A stretch of 64,000 bases of DNA from Alterluteimonas quercicellularis (GTDB lineage Bacteria; Pseudomonadota; Gammaproteobacteria; Xanthomonadales; Xanthomonadaceae). The stretch's first letter is position 1. Each line of letters starts with the position of its first letter. This document shows positions 48,056 through 59,500 of the stretch, one piece after another. The translations under genes and the position numbers were made by a program. A model generated the notes under the pieces. The model made no database searches and was not told where the DNA came from. It saw only the letters and a list, made by a program, of their open reading frames with translations. The stretch lies in assembly GCF_021191635.1 (NCBI RefSeq), contig NZ_JAIWPR010000005.1:124001-188000 (forward strand), given 5' to 3'.

Positions 48056-48550
48056 TCAGCCTTCGCAGAAGCAGGTGTTGGTGGCGATGGTCAGGCCGCC
48101 GGCGGGCGCGCCCACGAAGACCGCGCACTCGGCCTCCTCGGCCACCGCGGTCTCGGCCTGGAAGCGCTGCGGCTCGGCCTGGCAGGCGCGGGTCTTGCCG
48201 CGGCCGGGGGTCGCCTCGCAGCTGGCCAGTACGGCCTCGGTGCCGTCGGCGGCGATGGCGTAGTTCTGCGTCGCGATCACGCCATCGCGATGGCTCGCAT
48301 AGCCGTAGCCGAACGACTCGACCGAGCGCGCGTCGCGCGCGCAGCGGTAGTTGGTGCTGCAGCTGCGGAAGTCGCCTTCCGCACCGCCCCAGGCCTTGCC
48401 CATCACGGTCACGGCGCCGGGATAGTGGACGATGGAACCGCATTGCGGATCGCTTTCCTGCGCCTGGGCCGACGGCGCCAGCATCCCGAACACGGCGGCC
48501 ATCACTGCGACGGCGACGCTCCCCGTCGCCTTGTCTCGGATAGAAGACAT
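48056..48550 (-). CDS. Cys-rich exported protein of unknown function
   Basis: 164 residues with a signal peptide (about 1-31, ending APSAQA). The mature region has eight cysteines (QCGS, SCST, YRC, ASC, RAC, AEC, NTCFC), an even number suited to four disulfides. The N-terminal half contains MGKAWGGAEGDFRSCST. GGGGAGAT precedes the ATG at 48550 by 5 nt. No family recognised; likely periplasmic or secreted. It lies downstream of the PstS-like gene but is separated from it by a strong hairpin. Confidence 0.7.
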   Translation of the reverse strand: MSSIRDKATGSVAVAVMAAVFGMLAPSAQAQESDPQCGSIVHYPGAVTVMGKAWGGAEGDFRSCSTNYRCARDARSVESFGYGYASHRDGVIATQNYAIAADGTEAVLASCEATPGRGKTRACQAEPQRFQAETAVAEEAECAVFVGAPAGGLTIATNTCFCEG

Positions 48551-48594
48551 CGGAATCTCCCCGTTCTGGTGTTGTCCCCCGGGCGCGGATGCAA

Positions 48595-48619
48595 GGAGGA
48601 CCGGCATCGCCGGTCCTCC
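48595..48619 (-). terminator. Hairpin after the PstS-like gene
   Basis: GGAGGACCGGC and GCCGGTCCTCC form a perfect 11-bp stem with a 3-nt loop, 22 bp after the stop at 48642. Only TTGC follows on the minus strand, so it is a weak intrinsic terminator by sequence. Confidence 0.6.
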
Positions 48620-48641
48620 CCTCCGTCGCCCTTGCGGACGG

Positions 48642-49931
48642 TCAGAGAATGCAGCTGTTGATGGTGCTCTGGACCGAGGTGCGGTAGGCCGCGCTGCCAT
48701 CGAGGTAGGCGAAGCCGGCCGGCGGCGCCGGGCGGTTGGCCTGGGTCGACAGGAAGTACCCGAGCAGGCTGCGCAGCGCGTCGCGGTTGGCGACGCTGTT
48801 GTCGCGGTAGCCGGCCAGGTAGGTGTAGGCCAGGATCGGGTAGGTCGTCCCGGTGGGCACCGTGCTGGGATTGATCAGGCGCAGGCAGTTGGGGTTCTGC
48901 AGGCCGGTCACCGCCACCGGCTGGTTGCTGGCGTTGAGCACCTGGCCCTGCAGCGGCGCCGGGATGCTGATCGACGCCGGCAGGCTGCCCGGGTTGGCGC
49001 CGTTGACGGTCGGGTACTCCACGCCCTGGGCGGCCACTTCCGGGAAGTCGGCGTAGCCGATGGCGCTCGCGGTGGTGTCGACGCGGGTCACCAGGCCGGG
49101 GTTGCCCGAGGCCGTGGAGGAGGCGGCGTAGGTCGGCGCGACCGTGCCGGGCTGGCCCGGCACCGCCGGCACCGCGGCGGCGAACACCGGGCCCGGCTTG
49201 AAGTAGCCGGCCGGGATGCCGAAGTTGCCGTTGCAGTTGGACGCCAGGTAGCTGGTCAGCGCGAAGGTGGTGCCGCTGCTCTCGCCGCGGTAGACGACGT
49301 GGATCGGCGCGGTGGAGGCGGAGCCGGGGATCTGCGACCAGTTGACGATGCGCGCCGAGAAGATCTGGCACACCTGCTGGGTGGTCAGGTTCGGGAAGTT
49401 CAGCGCCGCGTGGCGCGGCAACGCGATCGCGCCCGCCAGGGTCGGGATCTGCCACAGGGCGCCGCGCGCGGCGCGCGGGCCGCCGACGAAGGCGGTCGCG
49501 TTGGCCTGGTTCACCGGGGTGTCGGTGCCGATGTAGTCGGGCGCGACGCTGGGCGAGCTGAAGCCGACCGGGCTGCCGGTGTAGTTGCCGCACTCGCCGC
49601 GCGCGTCGACCACGCTGCCCGAGCCGGTCAGCAGCGAGAGGCCGGTGCCGCTGCCGCTCTGGCAGTAGGAGATGCGGTTCGCGCCGTTCGCGGTGAAGCG
49701 GGCGAACACGCTGTTGGGCGGGGTGAGGTTGGCGATCGGCGTGGTGGCGACCGCGTTGACGGTGTTGCGCGACAGGCGCGCGTCGGGGTTGGTGGTCAGG
49801 AAGTTGCCGCCGACGTAGGACTGCACCGGGAAGGTCGCGCCGCCGCCGTAGAGGTCGGCGGCGCCGGCGGCGCCGGCGACGACCATCGCGGCGGCGAGCA
49901 GGTTGAGGCGGAGGAACGATGTGCGCAACAT
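48642..49931 (-). CDS. PstS/DING-like phosphate-binding-type exported protein
   Basis: 429 residues. Signal peptide (to about residue 25, GAAGAA) and mature start DLYGGGATFPVQSYVG, the GGGATFP phosphate loop of PstS/DING proteins. Further parts fit: SYCQSGSGTG, IGTDTP, VVYRGESSGTTFALTSYL and SAIGYADFPEVAAQG. The C-terminus (NSC) and several other cysteines suggest disulfides. No pstCAB genes are adjacent, so it may be a secreted or surface binding protein rather than part of the phosphate ABC importer. GGAGAG precedes the ATG at 49931. Confidence 0.8.
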   Translation of the reverse strand: MLRTSFLRLNLLAAAMVVAGAAGAADLYGGGATFPVQSYVGGNFLTTNPDARLSRNTVNAVATTPIANLTPPNSVFARFTANGANRISYCQSGSGTGLSLLTGSGSVVDARGECGNYTGSPVGFSSPSVAPDYIGTDTPVNQANATAFVGGPRAARGALWQIPTLAGAIALPRHAALNFPNLTTQQVCQIFSARIVNWSQIPGSASTAPIHVVYRGESSGTTFALTSYLASNCNGNFGIPAGYFKPGPVFAAAVPAVPGQPGTVAPTYAASSTASGNPGLVTRVDTTASAIGYADFPEVAAQGVEYPTVNGANPGSLPASISIPAPLQGQVLNASNQPVAVTGLQNPNCLRLINPSTVPTGTTYPILAYTYLAGYRDNSVANRDALRSLLGYFLSTQANRPAPPAGFAYLDGSAAYRTSVQSTINSCIL

Positions 49932-50123
49932 GATGGCTCTCCTTGAGTGAGGGAACACGGCGTACGGTTCGACGCGGCCGCCTCCTGTAGGAGTTGCTCT
50001 CGGCCGCTGCGCGCCCGGATCTCCGGGCGGCGAGGGACAGACTGCGCGCCGATTCTTCCCGCAAGGAGAAGCCGCGGAGACCGTCGCGTGAACCCACGGT
50101 CATGGCTTCTACACATCGCGGCG
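49932..50123. other. Intergenic stretch with hairpins
   Basis: 192 bp without a gene. CGCCCGGA-TC-TCCGGGCG (50012-50029) is a perfect 8-bp stem, and a partial REP-like TGTAGGAG motif lies at 49986-49993. Confidence 0.45.
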
Positions 50124-50408
50124 TCAGCGGTGCCGCAGCAACCGCTCGCGCAACACGCCGGCGTTGGCGGCCGCGAAATCCTCGATCGCGCGCTCGACCT
50201 CAGCTTCGCCGCAGCCGCTCATCTCGAACACCGTCGACAGCGACTTGCGGAACAGCTCCACCTTCTGCCGCTCGTGCCAGACCCGGGCCGGCAGGAAGTA
50301 GCCCATCGGCATGCCGCGGTGCGAGATCACCAGCGGGTGCTCGGCGTGCAGCAGGTACTGTTCCAGCTTGCGGCGGAACTCGTTCACCGTGACGAACGAT
50401 TCGTTCAT
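50124..50408 (-). CDS. Phd/YefM-like antitoxin-type protein (no toxin beside it)
   Basis: 94 residues. The first half (FVTVNEFRRKLEQYLLHAEHPLVISHRGMPMGYFLPARVWHE) has the pattern of Phd/YefM antitoxins: a short helix, then xPLVIxHRGxPxGYFLP strands, which bind DNA as dimers. The second half is helical and charged and would normally wrap a toxin. No RelE, Doc or PIN-type toxin gene is adjacent on either side. It may be an orphan antitoxin or a small regulator. It lies 125 bp downstream of the hemagglutinin gene on the same strand. Confidence 0.6.
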   Translation of the reverse strand: MNESFVTVNEFRRKLEQYLLHAEHPLVISHRGMPMGYFLPARVWHERQKVELFRKSLSTVFEMSGCGEAEVERAIEDFAAANAGVLRERLLRHR

Positions 50409-50533
50409 GGCCCCTCCCTCCTGATGTGCGGCCGCGCGCGGGCGCGACGCCCGGCGGCCGTTCCTGGCGATGCGCGGATGCGGACCCGCGCGGCGGATGC
50501 TGCGCCGGCCTCACCGGCGGTCCGGGCGCGGCG

Positions 50534-53500
50534 TCACTCCAGCGCGCGCCGCTCCGCCGTGGTAAGCCGCGCGCGCTGCGCCTCGTCGAGCGCGCCGTGG
50601 CCGAGCACCTGGAACGCGCTGCCCGGGTCGTAGCCGCGGCGCGGCGATGCCGAGGCGCCGTCCTGGCGCGCGTCGCGTTCCTCGCGCGTGCCATCGCCGA
50701 AGCCGAGCACGCGCACGTCGATGACCGACGGCCGCGCGCGCTCGGTCTGCTGGCGGACCACGTCCTGCGCCGCCTGCACCGCGCTGTTGGCCGCGGCGCT
50801 GGCCGCGGTCAGCGCCGCGACGTTGACCGAGGCGGCGGCGGGCAGGCCGGACGACTCGCCCTGCACCTGGATGTTCTCGGCGTTGAGCACCTGCAGCGCG
50901 GCGAGGTTGACGTTGCCCGACACGCGGATGCCCGCCTCACCCGCATCGATCGTGCCCAGCGGCGCGATCAGGTCGATGTCGCCCGGCTCCACTTCCGGGA
51001 TCGGGTTCAGGGTCGCGATGCCGGCGCCGGTCGTCGGCGCCTGCGGCGACAGCGCCGCGTTGCCGAGGTCGTCGTAGACGCGGCGCGGCGGCGTGTAGAC
51101 GACGCTGGTGTTGGCGCCGCGGCCGGCGTTGATGTCGCCCTCCGCCGACCACATGGTGATCGAGCCGCCGAAGGTGGTGAACACGCGCGACAGACCGAGC
51201 TGCACGCTGTCGCGGGCGAACACCTCGATGTCACCGCGCCCCTGCGTCATCAGCCCGGTGCTGGCCGGCGGCGCGACGCCATCGGCGCCGAGCGTCAGCC
51301 CGCCGCCGGGCGACAGCACCTGGATGTCGCCGCCGCCGTAGGTGTGGACGCCCGCCGCTTCCTGGAACACGATCGAGCCCCGGTAGTCGCCGGTCGCGTC
51401 GCCCTCGCCCATGCCGGGCAGGAAGCTCGCGATCGCTTCGCGCCCGCGCAGGTAGCTGCGGAAGCGGCCGCTGTCGGGATCGTTGTACTCGCGGCCGGCC
51501 TGGCGCAGTTCCTCGAAGTAGACGCCGCGCAGGAACAGCGCGCGCTCCTGCGCCGGCATCGCGTCGAAGCGCGCCAGCGCTCCCGCCGCGTCGCCGTCGT
51601 CGCCGTGCCGCGCGCGCAGCCAGTCGAGCAGTTCGTCCTCGTAGGTCCGGGCGACCTTGCCGGGCTGGTCGGCCAGCGGCCGCTCCGGATCGGCGAGGTT
51701 GGCGGGATCGAGGTAGCGCGCCGCGAAGCCCGCCAGATCGGGACCGTCGGCGCCCATGCCCGCCGCCAGCACGATGCCGGCGCCCGGGCGCGTGTCGCCT
51801 GGCACCAGCGGACCCAGGCTCTGGAACACGCCCAGGTTCTGGTCGCGCTGCCAGGGCGCGATCTGCCCGCCCTCGATGTAGGCCTGGTCGATGCTCCGCC
51901 CCGCCGTCGCCTCCAGCAGCCCGGGCCCGCCGATGCGGACGCTGGTGTTGAGGATGTCGCGGCCGGCCTGCACGATCGAGACGTCGCGCTCGTCGCGGTT
52001 GAGCAGCAGATGGCTGCCGGCGACGATGTCGCGGCCGGCGCGCAGCCGCGTCGGCCTGGAGACGACCCAGTAGGTTTCCGTGCCGGTGAGATCGTTGTAG
52101 GTCCGGCCCGAGCGCAGCGCGATGTCGCCGTGCACGGCGTAGAGGCGGATCGGGTCGCCCGCGGCCGCCAGCGGTCCGGCGGTGTTCGGGCCGAAGGCGA
52201 ACAGCGCCGCCCCGGAGGTGACGTCGTACAGCTCGCCGTCCAGATGTCCCGAGGCCGCGAAGGCGTTGGTCGCGCGCAGTTCGGCCGCGTTCCCCGGCGC
52301 CTGCAGGAGCCACAGCGGGGCGAACGGCGTGGCGATGCGGTCCTGCGTCGCGCCGGACATCGCGGCCCGGCCGCCCGTGCCCGCCGTTCCGCCGAGCAGA
52401 TGGTCGCGGGCCAGCAGTTCGAGCGTACCGAGGCGGGAAGGCGCCAGCAGCAGCTCGTCGCGCAGCAGGATCGAACCGCCGGCGGCCACCGCGGCGAATC
52501 GGCCCGGGGCGTAAGCGGGGTTGCCCTGCTCGACCGGCACCGGGGACGACCAGAGCACGTCGCCGCCGGCCGAGAACAGGTCCAGGCCGCTGCGGTCGGT
52601 CCACAGGGTGAACGCCGCGACGGCGGTCGATTCGCCGTCGCCGGCGAGCGTCTCGCCGCCGAGCAGGGCGACGCGGCCAGGATCGCGGCCGCTGGACACC
52701 GCGAGCGTGCCGCGCGTGCGCAGGCTGGCCTGCGCGTCGCCCAGCGCGACCACCAGCGGCGAGTAGGCGGCGAGGTCGGACGGCGTGGCCGTGTCCGGCG
52801 GACGCGGATCGCCATCGCGGGCGACGCCGTATCCCGCCGCCTGCGCCTGGCCGATCGTGCCGGCGCGCACGTCCACCTCGCCGCGCAGGCTGACGATCGC
52901 GCCGGTGGCCTCCGGCATGGAACGCCGCTCGCTGAGACCGGTGTTGATCCGTCCGCCCGCCACCAGCGAGAGGTTCCCGCCGCCATGCTGCAGCAGCCGG
53001 CCTTCGGCGTCGATGCCGCCGCTCGAGGCCACGACCACCACCAGCCCGTCGGTCATGCGCTCGCTGTCGAACTCGGTCAGGTGTCGGGTGGATCCGATGT
53101 CGCCGCCCGCCTCCACCGCGACGTTGCCCCCGCCGAGCGCGCCGATCCCCGAGAAGCCCGCGAACGCGAGCGAGAAGCTGTTGGCATCGAAGCGGTACTG
53201 GCCGAAGTTGATGCCCCACGCGGTCGGCTGCCCGGGCCCGTCCCCGCCCTGCCGCCACAGCCACCGGCCGACGCTGGCGCTGCTCTCGCTGGCGCCGGCC
53301 GCATGGTCGAGGAAGCCGCGGACGTCGCCCTGCGCGCCCAGGCGCAGGTCGCCGCCGCCGCCGGTCAGGTACATGCGGCGCGGGTCGAGCGTCGCCTCGT
53401 AGGCCTCGTACCCCGCGCCCAGCACCGTGCCATCGGCCTGGCGGGCGCGCTCGGCATCCCACGCGGCCCCGTCGGCGACCTGGGTGCCGGCGGTGTAGAT

Positions 53501-56500
53501 GCCGAACAGCGAGCGCTGGACGTGGTCGCCGCCGGCCAGCAGGTCGAGGTCGCCGGTGCCGGTGCGGATCACCGAGACGGGCAGCAGCAGGCGGTCCGGG
53601 CCGATCCCGCCGTTGACGTCGAGCACCATGTCCCCGCGCCCGTCCAGCCGGGAGGCGGCGGCGAGCGTGCGGCTGTCCGCCGACGCGAGATCGGCGCCGC
53701 TCACCAGCCGCATCGACCACGACAGCGAGCCCGGCGCCAGCATCGGCGCCGCCGCCCACACCCGGCCCGCCTCGTAGCTGGCGGGCGTCTCGCTGCGGTA
53801 GGAGGGCAGCGGCGTGTTCGCCTCGAAGATCGTGCCCCAGGCCACCAGCGTGGTGCCCGCGGGCACCGTCTGGCCGGGCCCGTAGTAGGTCCAGTTCGCG
53901 TCGTACACGTAGCCCCAGCCGTCGCGGTAGAAGGCCGTATCCGGCACCGTCCAGTCCTCCAGGACGACGAGGTCGGTCTCCAGCGCCCAGTCGTCGGGGC
54001 GCGTACTGCCCGACGGCACGGTGACGATCTCGCCGGGCACGTAGCGGAAGGTCGGATCGTCCGGCGTCTCCGGCGGCGGCGCGAAACCGTCGTTGATGCT
54101 GCCCTCCACCCGCAGGTCGCCGCCGGCGCGCAGCGTCAGCACGCCCGGCTCGCCGGCGCCGCGCAGCGCCGGATCGGCACCGGGGCCGTAGCGGTAGCCG
54201 GACAGGTCGAGGTCGCCGTCGACGACCAGGTCGCCGTCGGGCGTCGCGCTGCGGATCTCCACGCCCGGGCGCAGCCGGAACGCATCGCCGTGGGCGGCCA
54301 GGCCGCCCAGCCGCGCGGCGACCGCGTCGTTGGCCAGCGCGGCATCGACGAAGGCGGTGCTGTCGGCGTGGATCAGGTCGAGGACGTCCTGGTCGATGCG
54401 GCCGCCCTCGGGCGCGTAGCGTCGGAACGCGTTGACGGCGATGCTGTCCGCGCCGCGGATCGCGAGCGCGCCGGCGGCATCGACGGCCACGTCGTCGCCG
54501 CCGATCCGCGGCGCGTCGATCTCGATCCGGCCGCGCGCCACGCCGTCGGCCGAGCGCAGGTCGATCCCTGCGCCGGCCTGCAGCGAGACCGTGCCCTCGG
54601 CGCTGGCCAGCTGCACGCGGCCACGGTTGGCCGCCTCGATCGCCTCGCCGCGTCCGTCCGTCTGTAGCCGCGTCGAGCGCGCGTCCAGCAGCGCGCCGGA
54701 GGTCAGCACCAGGTCGTCGCGCGCCGCCAGCCGGATCTCGCCCGGCGCCTCGCCGCTCGCGTCGATGCGGCCGTCGACGGTCAGCGAGCCGCCGTCGACC
54801 GAGACCGAGACGCGCCGCGCGCGCAGTTCGTCGCCGATCGTCAGGTCGCCGCTGCCGACGACGAAGCCGCGCGCCTCGAAGAAGCCGCCGTCGTTGAGTC
54901 GCGCGTTGAGCCCGGCGAAGTCGTCGAGCGTGCGCGCGCGCAGGTCGATCGCGCCGGAGGCGTGCCCGGCCACGGCGGCGCCGCGCAGGGTGCCGTCCAG
55001 CGCCACCGCGCCGGCCTCGCCCATCGCGGTCGCCCGGATCGAGCCCGCGTCGTGGCCCGGCGCCGAGACGTCGATCGTCGAGCCGGCCGCCTGCGCGATG
55101 GCGCCGTCGGCGGTCTCCATGACCAGGTCGCCGCCCCAGCTGTGGCGGGTCGTATCGAAGAACGCCAGCGCGCGGCCGGCCAGGTCGATCGCGGCGCGAT
55201 CGGTCAGCGCGATGCCCCGGTCGGCTTCCAGCACCAGCCTGCCGCTGGGCAGCGCCACCGCGGCGTCGATCCGCACGCTGTCGCCGGCCAGCCGCACTTC
55301 GGCGCCGAGGGCGTCGATCGAGGCCGGATCGTGCATGGCGCCGGCCGGCGCGGTCAGCGCCAGCGCGCCGCCGGCGCGATACTGCATGAACGAGCCCGAC
55401 TCGCCGGTCAGCACCGGCGCGACGAGGTCGAGGTCGCCGCCGGCGTAGCTGTCCGCGTCGGTACCCGAGGCGTAGACCGACAGGCTGCCGCGGTGGTTGG
55501 CGGTGATGCGCTCCGATGCGTTCAGCGCCACGCTGGAGAAGCCCAGCGCCAGGCGGTCCAGCTCGGCCTGGTCCTGGCCGCGCGCGTGCGGGCCGTAGCC
55601 GAACTCGATGCGGCGCGCCTCGATGGCCAGCGCGCCGGCGCCGGTGCCCGGCCCGCCCTCGGCGACCGGCGGCGGCGCCACGCTGGCGTAGGGCTGCGCG
55701 GGCGCCCCGGCGCCGGTGGCCAGCCCGTTCCAGACCACGGTGTCGGCGGCCACGCGCGCGGCCTCGCCGGCCTCGGCCCAGCCGTAGAGCGCCGGCGTCT
55801 CAAGCCAGAGCTGGGTCTGCGCGCCGCCGGCGACGCGGCCGAGGTCGAAGTCCACGTCGCCGAACAGGTTGATCGCCCCGCCCGCGGCGAGGCTCACCCG
55901 CTCCACCGGCGCCTGCCCGGCCGCCGCGGGACGCACCAGCCGCTCGAGCACCGACTGCGACAGGCGCACGCCGGGGCCGAGCGCGCCGGCCGCCTCGGCG
56001 CGCGCGAACGATGCCGCGGTGCCGATGTGCAGGCTGGGCGCGGTGAGCGCGAAGTAGCGCGCGCTGAAGTCGGCCTCGCCCAGGTCGAGGGTGCCGTTGG
56101 TGGAGAACGCGATGGTGCCGGGGCTGCGCAGCACCGCACCGTCGTCGATCCGGATCGCATTGGGCGGCGGGGCCCACTCGCCGGAATCCGAGGTGGGCGG
56201 GGCGAAGCGCACGTCGCCGGCGGACACGGCCAGGATCGCGCCGCCGAGGGGGCGGAGGTCGTCGTAGCTGTCGGAGAACACGTAGCCCGCTGCGGAATCG
56301 ATGGCCGGACCGGCGGGCTGGGTGGCCTGCAGCGTGGCGCCGCGTTCCACGACGACCCGTTCGCGGCTGGTCAGGAAGATCTGCCCGGCCTGCAGGCTGG
56401 CGCCTTCGCGCACCGCGACCTCGCCCAGCGCGCCCTCGAAGACGATGCGCGGACCGAGCGAATGGCCGCCGAGCTGGGGCGCGGCGACCGCGTCGACCAG

Positions 56501-59500
56501 GCCGAAGAGGCCGCCGACGGTCAGGATGCCCGGCTGGAAGCGCGCCAGGTCCTCGGCGTCGACCGCGGCGAAGCCCTCGCTGGCGTCGGCCGAGGCGCGC
56601 TTGATCTCCAGCGCGCCCAGCGAGGTGAGGAACAGGTTGCCGGCGGCGCCGTCGCCGCTGCCGGCCATGCGCACCTCGCCGTCGAAGTCCATCACCCGCC
56701 CGGTCGCCATGCCGAAGTCCAGGTGCAGGCTCTGCGCGTCGCGCTCCAGGCGCGGGCGCCGCGCGCCGAAGCGCGCCGCGTCGGCGATCGCGAACTCGGC
56801 GTAGGAGGTCTCGTTGTACTGCGAGAAGGTGCGCACCGCCTCGGCCGGCGTCAGCGTGACCACGGAGGGCAGCGCGTCGCGCACCGACGTGTTGGCGACG
56901 CCGAGGAATGCGCTGGCGCGGAACGAGCCGTCGGGCATCGCCACCGCGGCGGCCTCGCGCCCGCCGGCGGCCGGCACCTCGACGCGGAACGCGCCCGGCA
57001 GCAGCGCATAGGTGGACGGCATCAGCGTGTAGGTGCCCGCGGGCAGGCCGCCGACCGCCTCGGTCAGGGTGATCTGGCGGCCGACCTGCGGCGCGCCGGC
57101 GCCGGCGTCGGGCGCCACCGGCGCGTAGGCGCCCGGCATCGAGGGCACGATCGCGTACACCTCGGCGTCGGCGTCGCTGAAGGCGTAGGCCGGGTTGGCG
57201 CCGGCCAGCGGCGTGCGCAGCACGTCCACCGAGCCGCCGCGGCCGGTGAAGAAGCCCGCGCCGAGCAGTTCGCCGCCGCCGGACACGTCGAGGGTCGAGC
57301 CGGCTTCCGCCGACAGCGTGACCTGCCCCATCAGCACGCCGCGCTCCACCGCCTCCAGGGTGGCGCCGCCGCCGGTCGCGGCCCGGTCGTCGAATCCGAC
57401 CGCCTCGCCGGCGTAGAGGTAGCGCAGGCCGTCGGCGGTACCGCCGTAGGGCATGCGCAGCCCGGCCGCGCTGGTCGAGGTCAGGCTGCCCTCGCGCAGG
57501 GTCACCGCGAACAGCGGATCGCGGTAGAAGCTGTCCATGTCCGGCGTCTTGCCCAGCACGATGCGGCCCAGCGGCGCGCGCACCACGCCGCCCTGGTCGA
57601 TCGAGGCCGCCCGCAGCGTCAGCGAGCCGAAGACCGAGAACGGCACCGCGGGCGTCTCGCCATGGCCGCGGATGGTCAGCGTGCGCCCGGGATCGAAGTC
57701 GTCCGTGTCCGGGTCGAGGACGCCGGCCATCGCCTGGCCGCTGGCGTGGGTGGTGGGATAGAGCTGCGCGGCGGTCAGCGTCATGTCGCCGGCGGTGCGC
57801 AGGTCGCCGTCGGTGAAGCGCAGGTCGCCGCGGCTGGTCAGGGCCACATGGTCGAAGCCCGCCAGGTCCACCGCCTCGGGCGTCCACTGGCCCGGCGCGA
57901 GTTCGCGGTGGACGACGCCGGCGCCGCCGAAGAAGATCGAGTCGCGCACGTCGATCAGGTCGGCGCGGATCTCCAGGCGCGCGTCGTAGCGCGAACCCGG
58001 CGCGTACTGCGTGTAGCCGTCGCCGGTACCGACGAGCCCGGCGTTCGGCGCGTCGACCAGGTCGCCGCCCATCGTCCGCACCTTGCCGGACAGCAGCACG
58101 TGCGGCGCCGCCAGCGCGACCCGGGCGTCGGGCGTGTCGTCGGACACCGCGAGCAGGCCGCGGCGCAGCGCCAGGCCCTGCGCCAGCGACAGGTCGACGT
58201 CGCCCTCGAAGGCGATCACGTCGCGGCTCCACAGGTCCAGCGTGCCGAAGCCGCCGGCCTCGACCTCATCGGCGCTGATCCGCGCCTGCCCGGCGGCGAG
58301 CGCTTCGTGCGCCTCGCCCGGCGCCGCCTCCGCGGGCAGCGCGCCCTCGGCGCGCGCCTGCGAGACCGTCAGCGTGCGCACGCCGGCGCCGGCGCCCTCG
58401 CGGTTCTCCAGCGCCAGGTGCAGCCGGCCGCCGGCCGCGCCCTCGCCGCCCGCGGCGGCGCGCAGGCGGCCGTCGTTGAGGATCCCGGACAGCGAGCCGA
58501 GCTGGATCAGCCCGCCGTCGCCCGCCAGCCGGACCGGCCGCGCCGAAGGCGGCAGGCCCTCGGCGAGATCGACCTCGGCGCCGGCGCCGGAGGCGTCGAG
58601 CACCGCGCCCTCGCGCACCACCACCGTCGCCCGCGAGGCATCCAGCAGGTCGCCGTCCACGCGGTCGTAGTCTTCCATGCCGATGCGGATCGCGCCGCCG
58701 TCCTGGGCCAGGCCGTAGCGGCGGCCCGCCGCGTCGCGCGCGGTCCAGGCGCGCCCGGCCGCGTCCAGCACCGCGCGCTCGCCCACCCACAGCGACACGC
58801 CCGGGCCGCCGGCCGCCAGCACGCCGGCGGCGCCGACCGGTGCGCTCAGCAATGCGATGTCGCCGCCGGGCGCCACCAGCGTGCCGTCCACCGTCAGTTG
58901 CCGCGCGGCGGCCAGGCGGATCCGCTGTCCGGGATCGACCTCGATGCGCGCGCCCTCGCCGACTTCGAGCGAGGCGCCGTGCAGCGACAGGTCGGCGCCT
59001 TCGCGCAGGCTCAGGCGCGACGCGGCGGGCGCCTCGGCGACCGCCGGCGGCGTCCAGCGCTCCAGCACTTCGTCGGCGGCCGCGCCGCCGGGCGTGGCCA
59101 GCGCGCCTTCGCGCAGGCGCAGCCGCGGCATCTCCACCGCCAGCGCGGTGCCCGGCGCCACCACCAGGCCGGCACGGCTGGCGATGCGGTAGTCGGCGAA
59201 ACCGCCGGCGAGCAGGTCGGCGTCCAGCCGCAGGGCCGGGCCGAACGCGATCTCGCGCTCGAAGCGGGCGCCGCGCGGCACCAGCTGGCCGGCCTGGAAC
59301 GCGACGTCGATCGGCGTCGCGTCCCCGGCCTGCAGCGCGAGGTCGTAGGGCTGCACGGCGATGCCCTGGGGAAACACCGAGGCCGGGAACACCAGGCCGG
59401 CAGGGATCTCGCCGGTGAGCTGCACGCCGGTCCCGGATGCGAGCACCGTGCCGCCGCTCACCCAGTTGCCGTCGGCGATCACCCACATCCCGTCCGGGAC

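Noticed and set aside
50426-54667. A 1413-codon plus-strand open frame antisense to the hemagglutinin
   Set aside because: Its product is an Arg/Ala/Gly/His-rich mixture without domains, as expected for the reverse strand of GC-rich repeat DNA. Similar long shadows occur at 3438-6059, 5783-9160 and 58266-62801.
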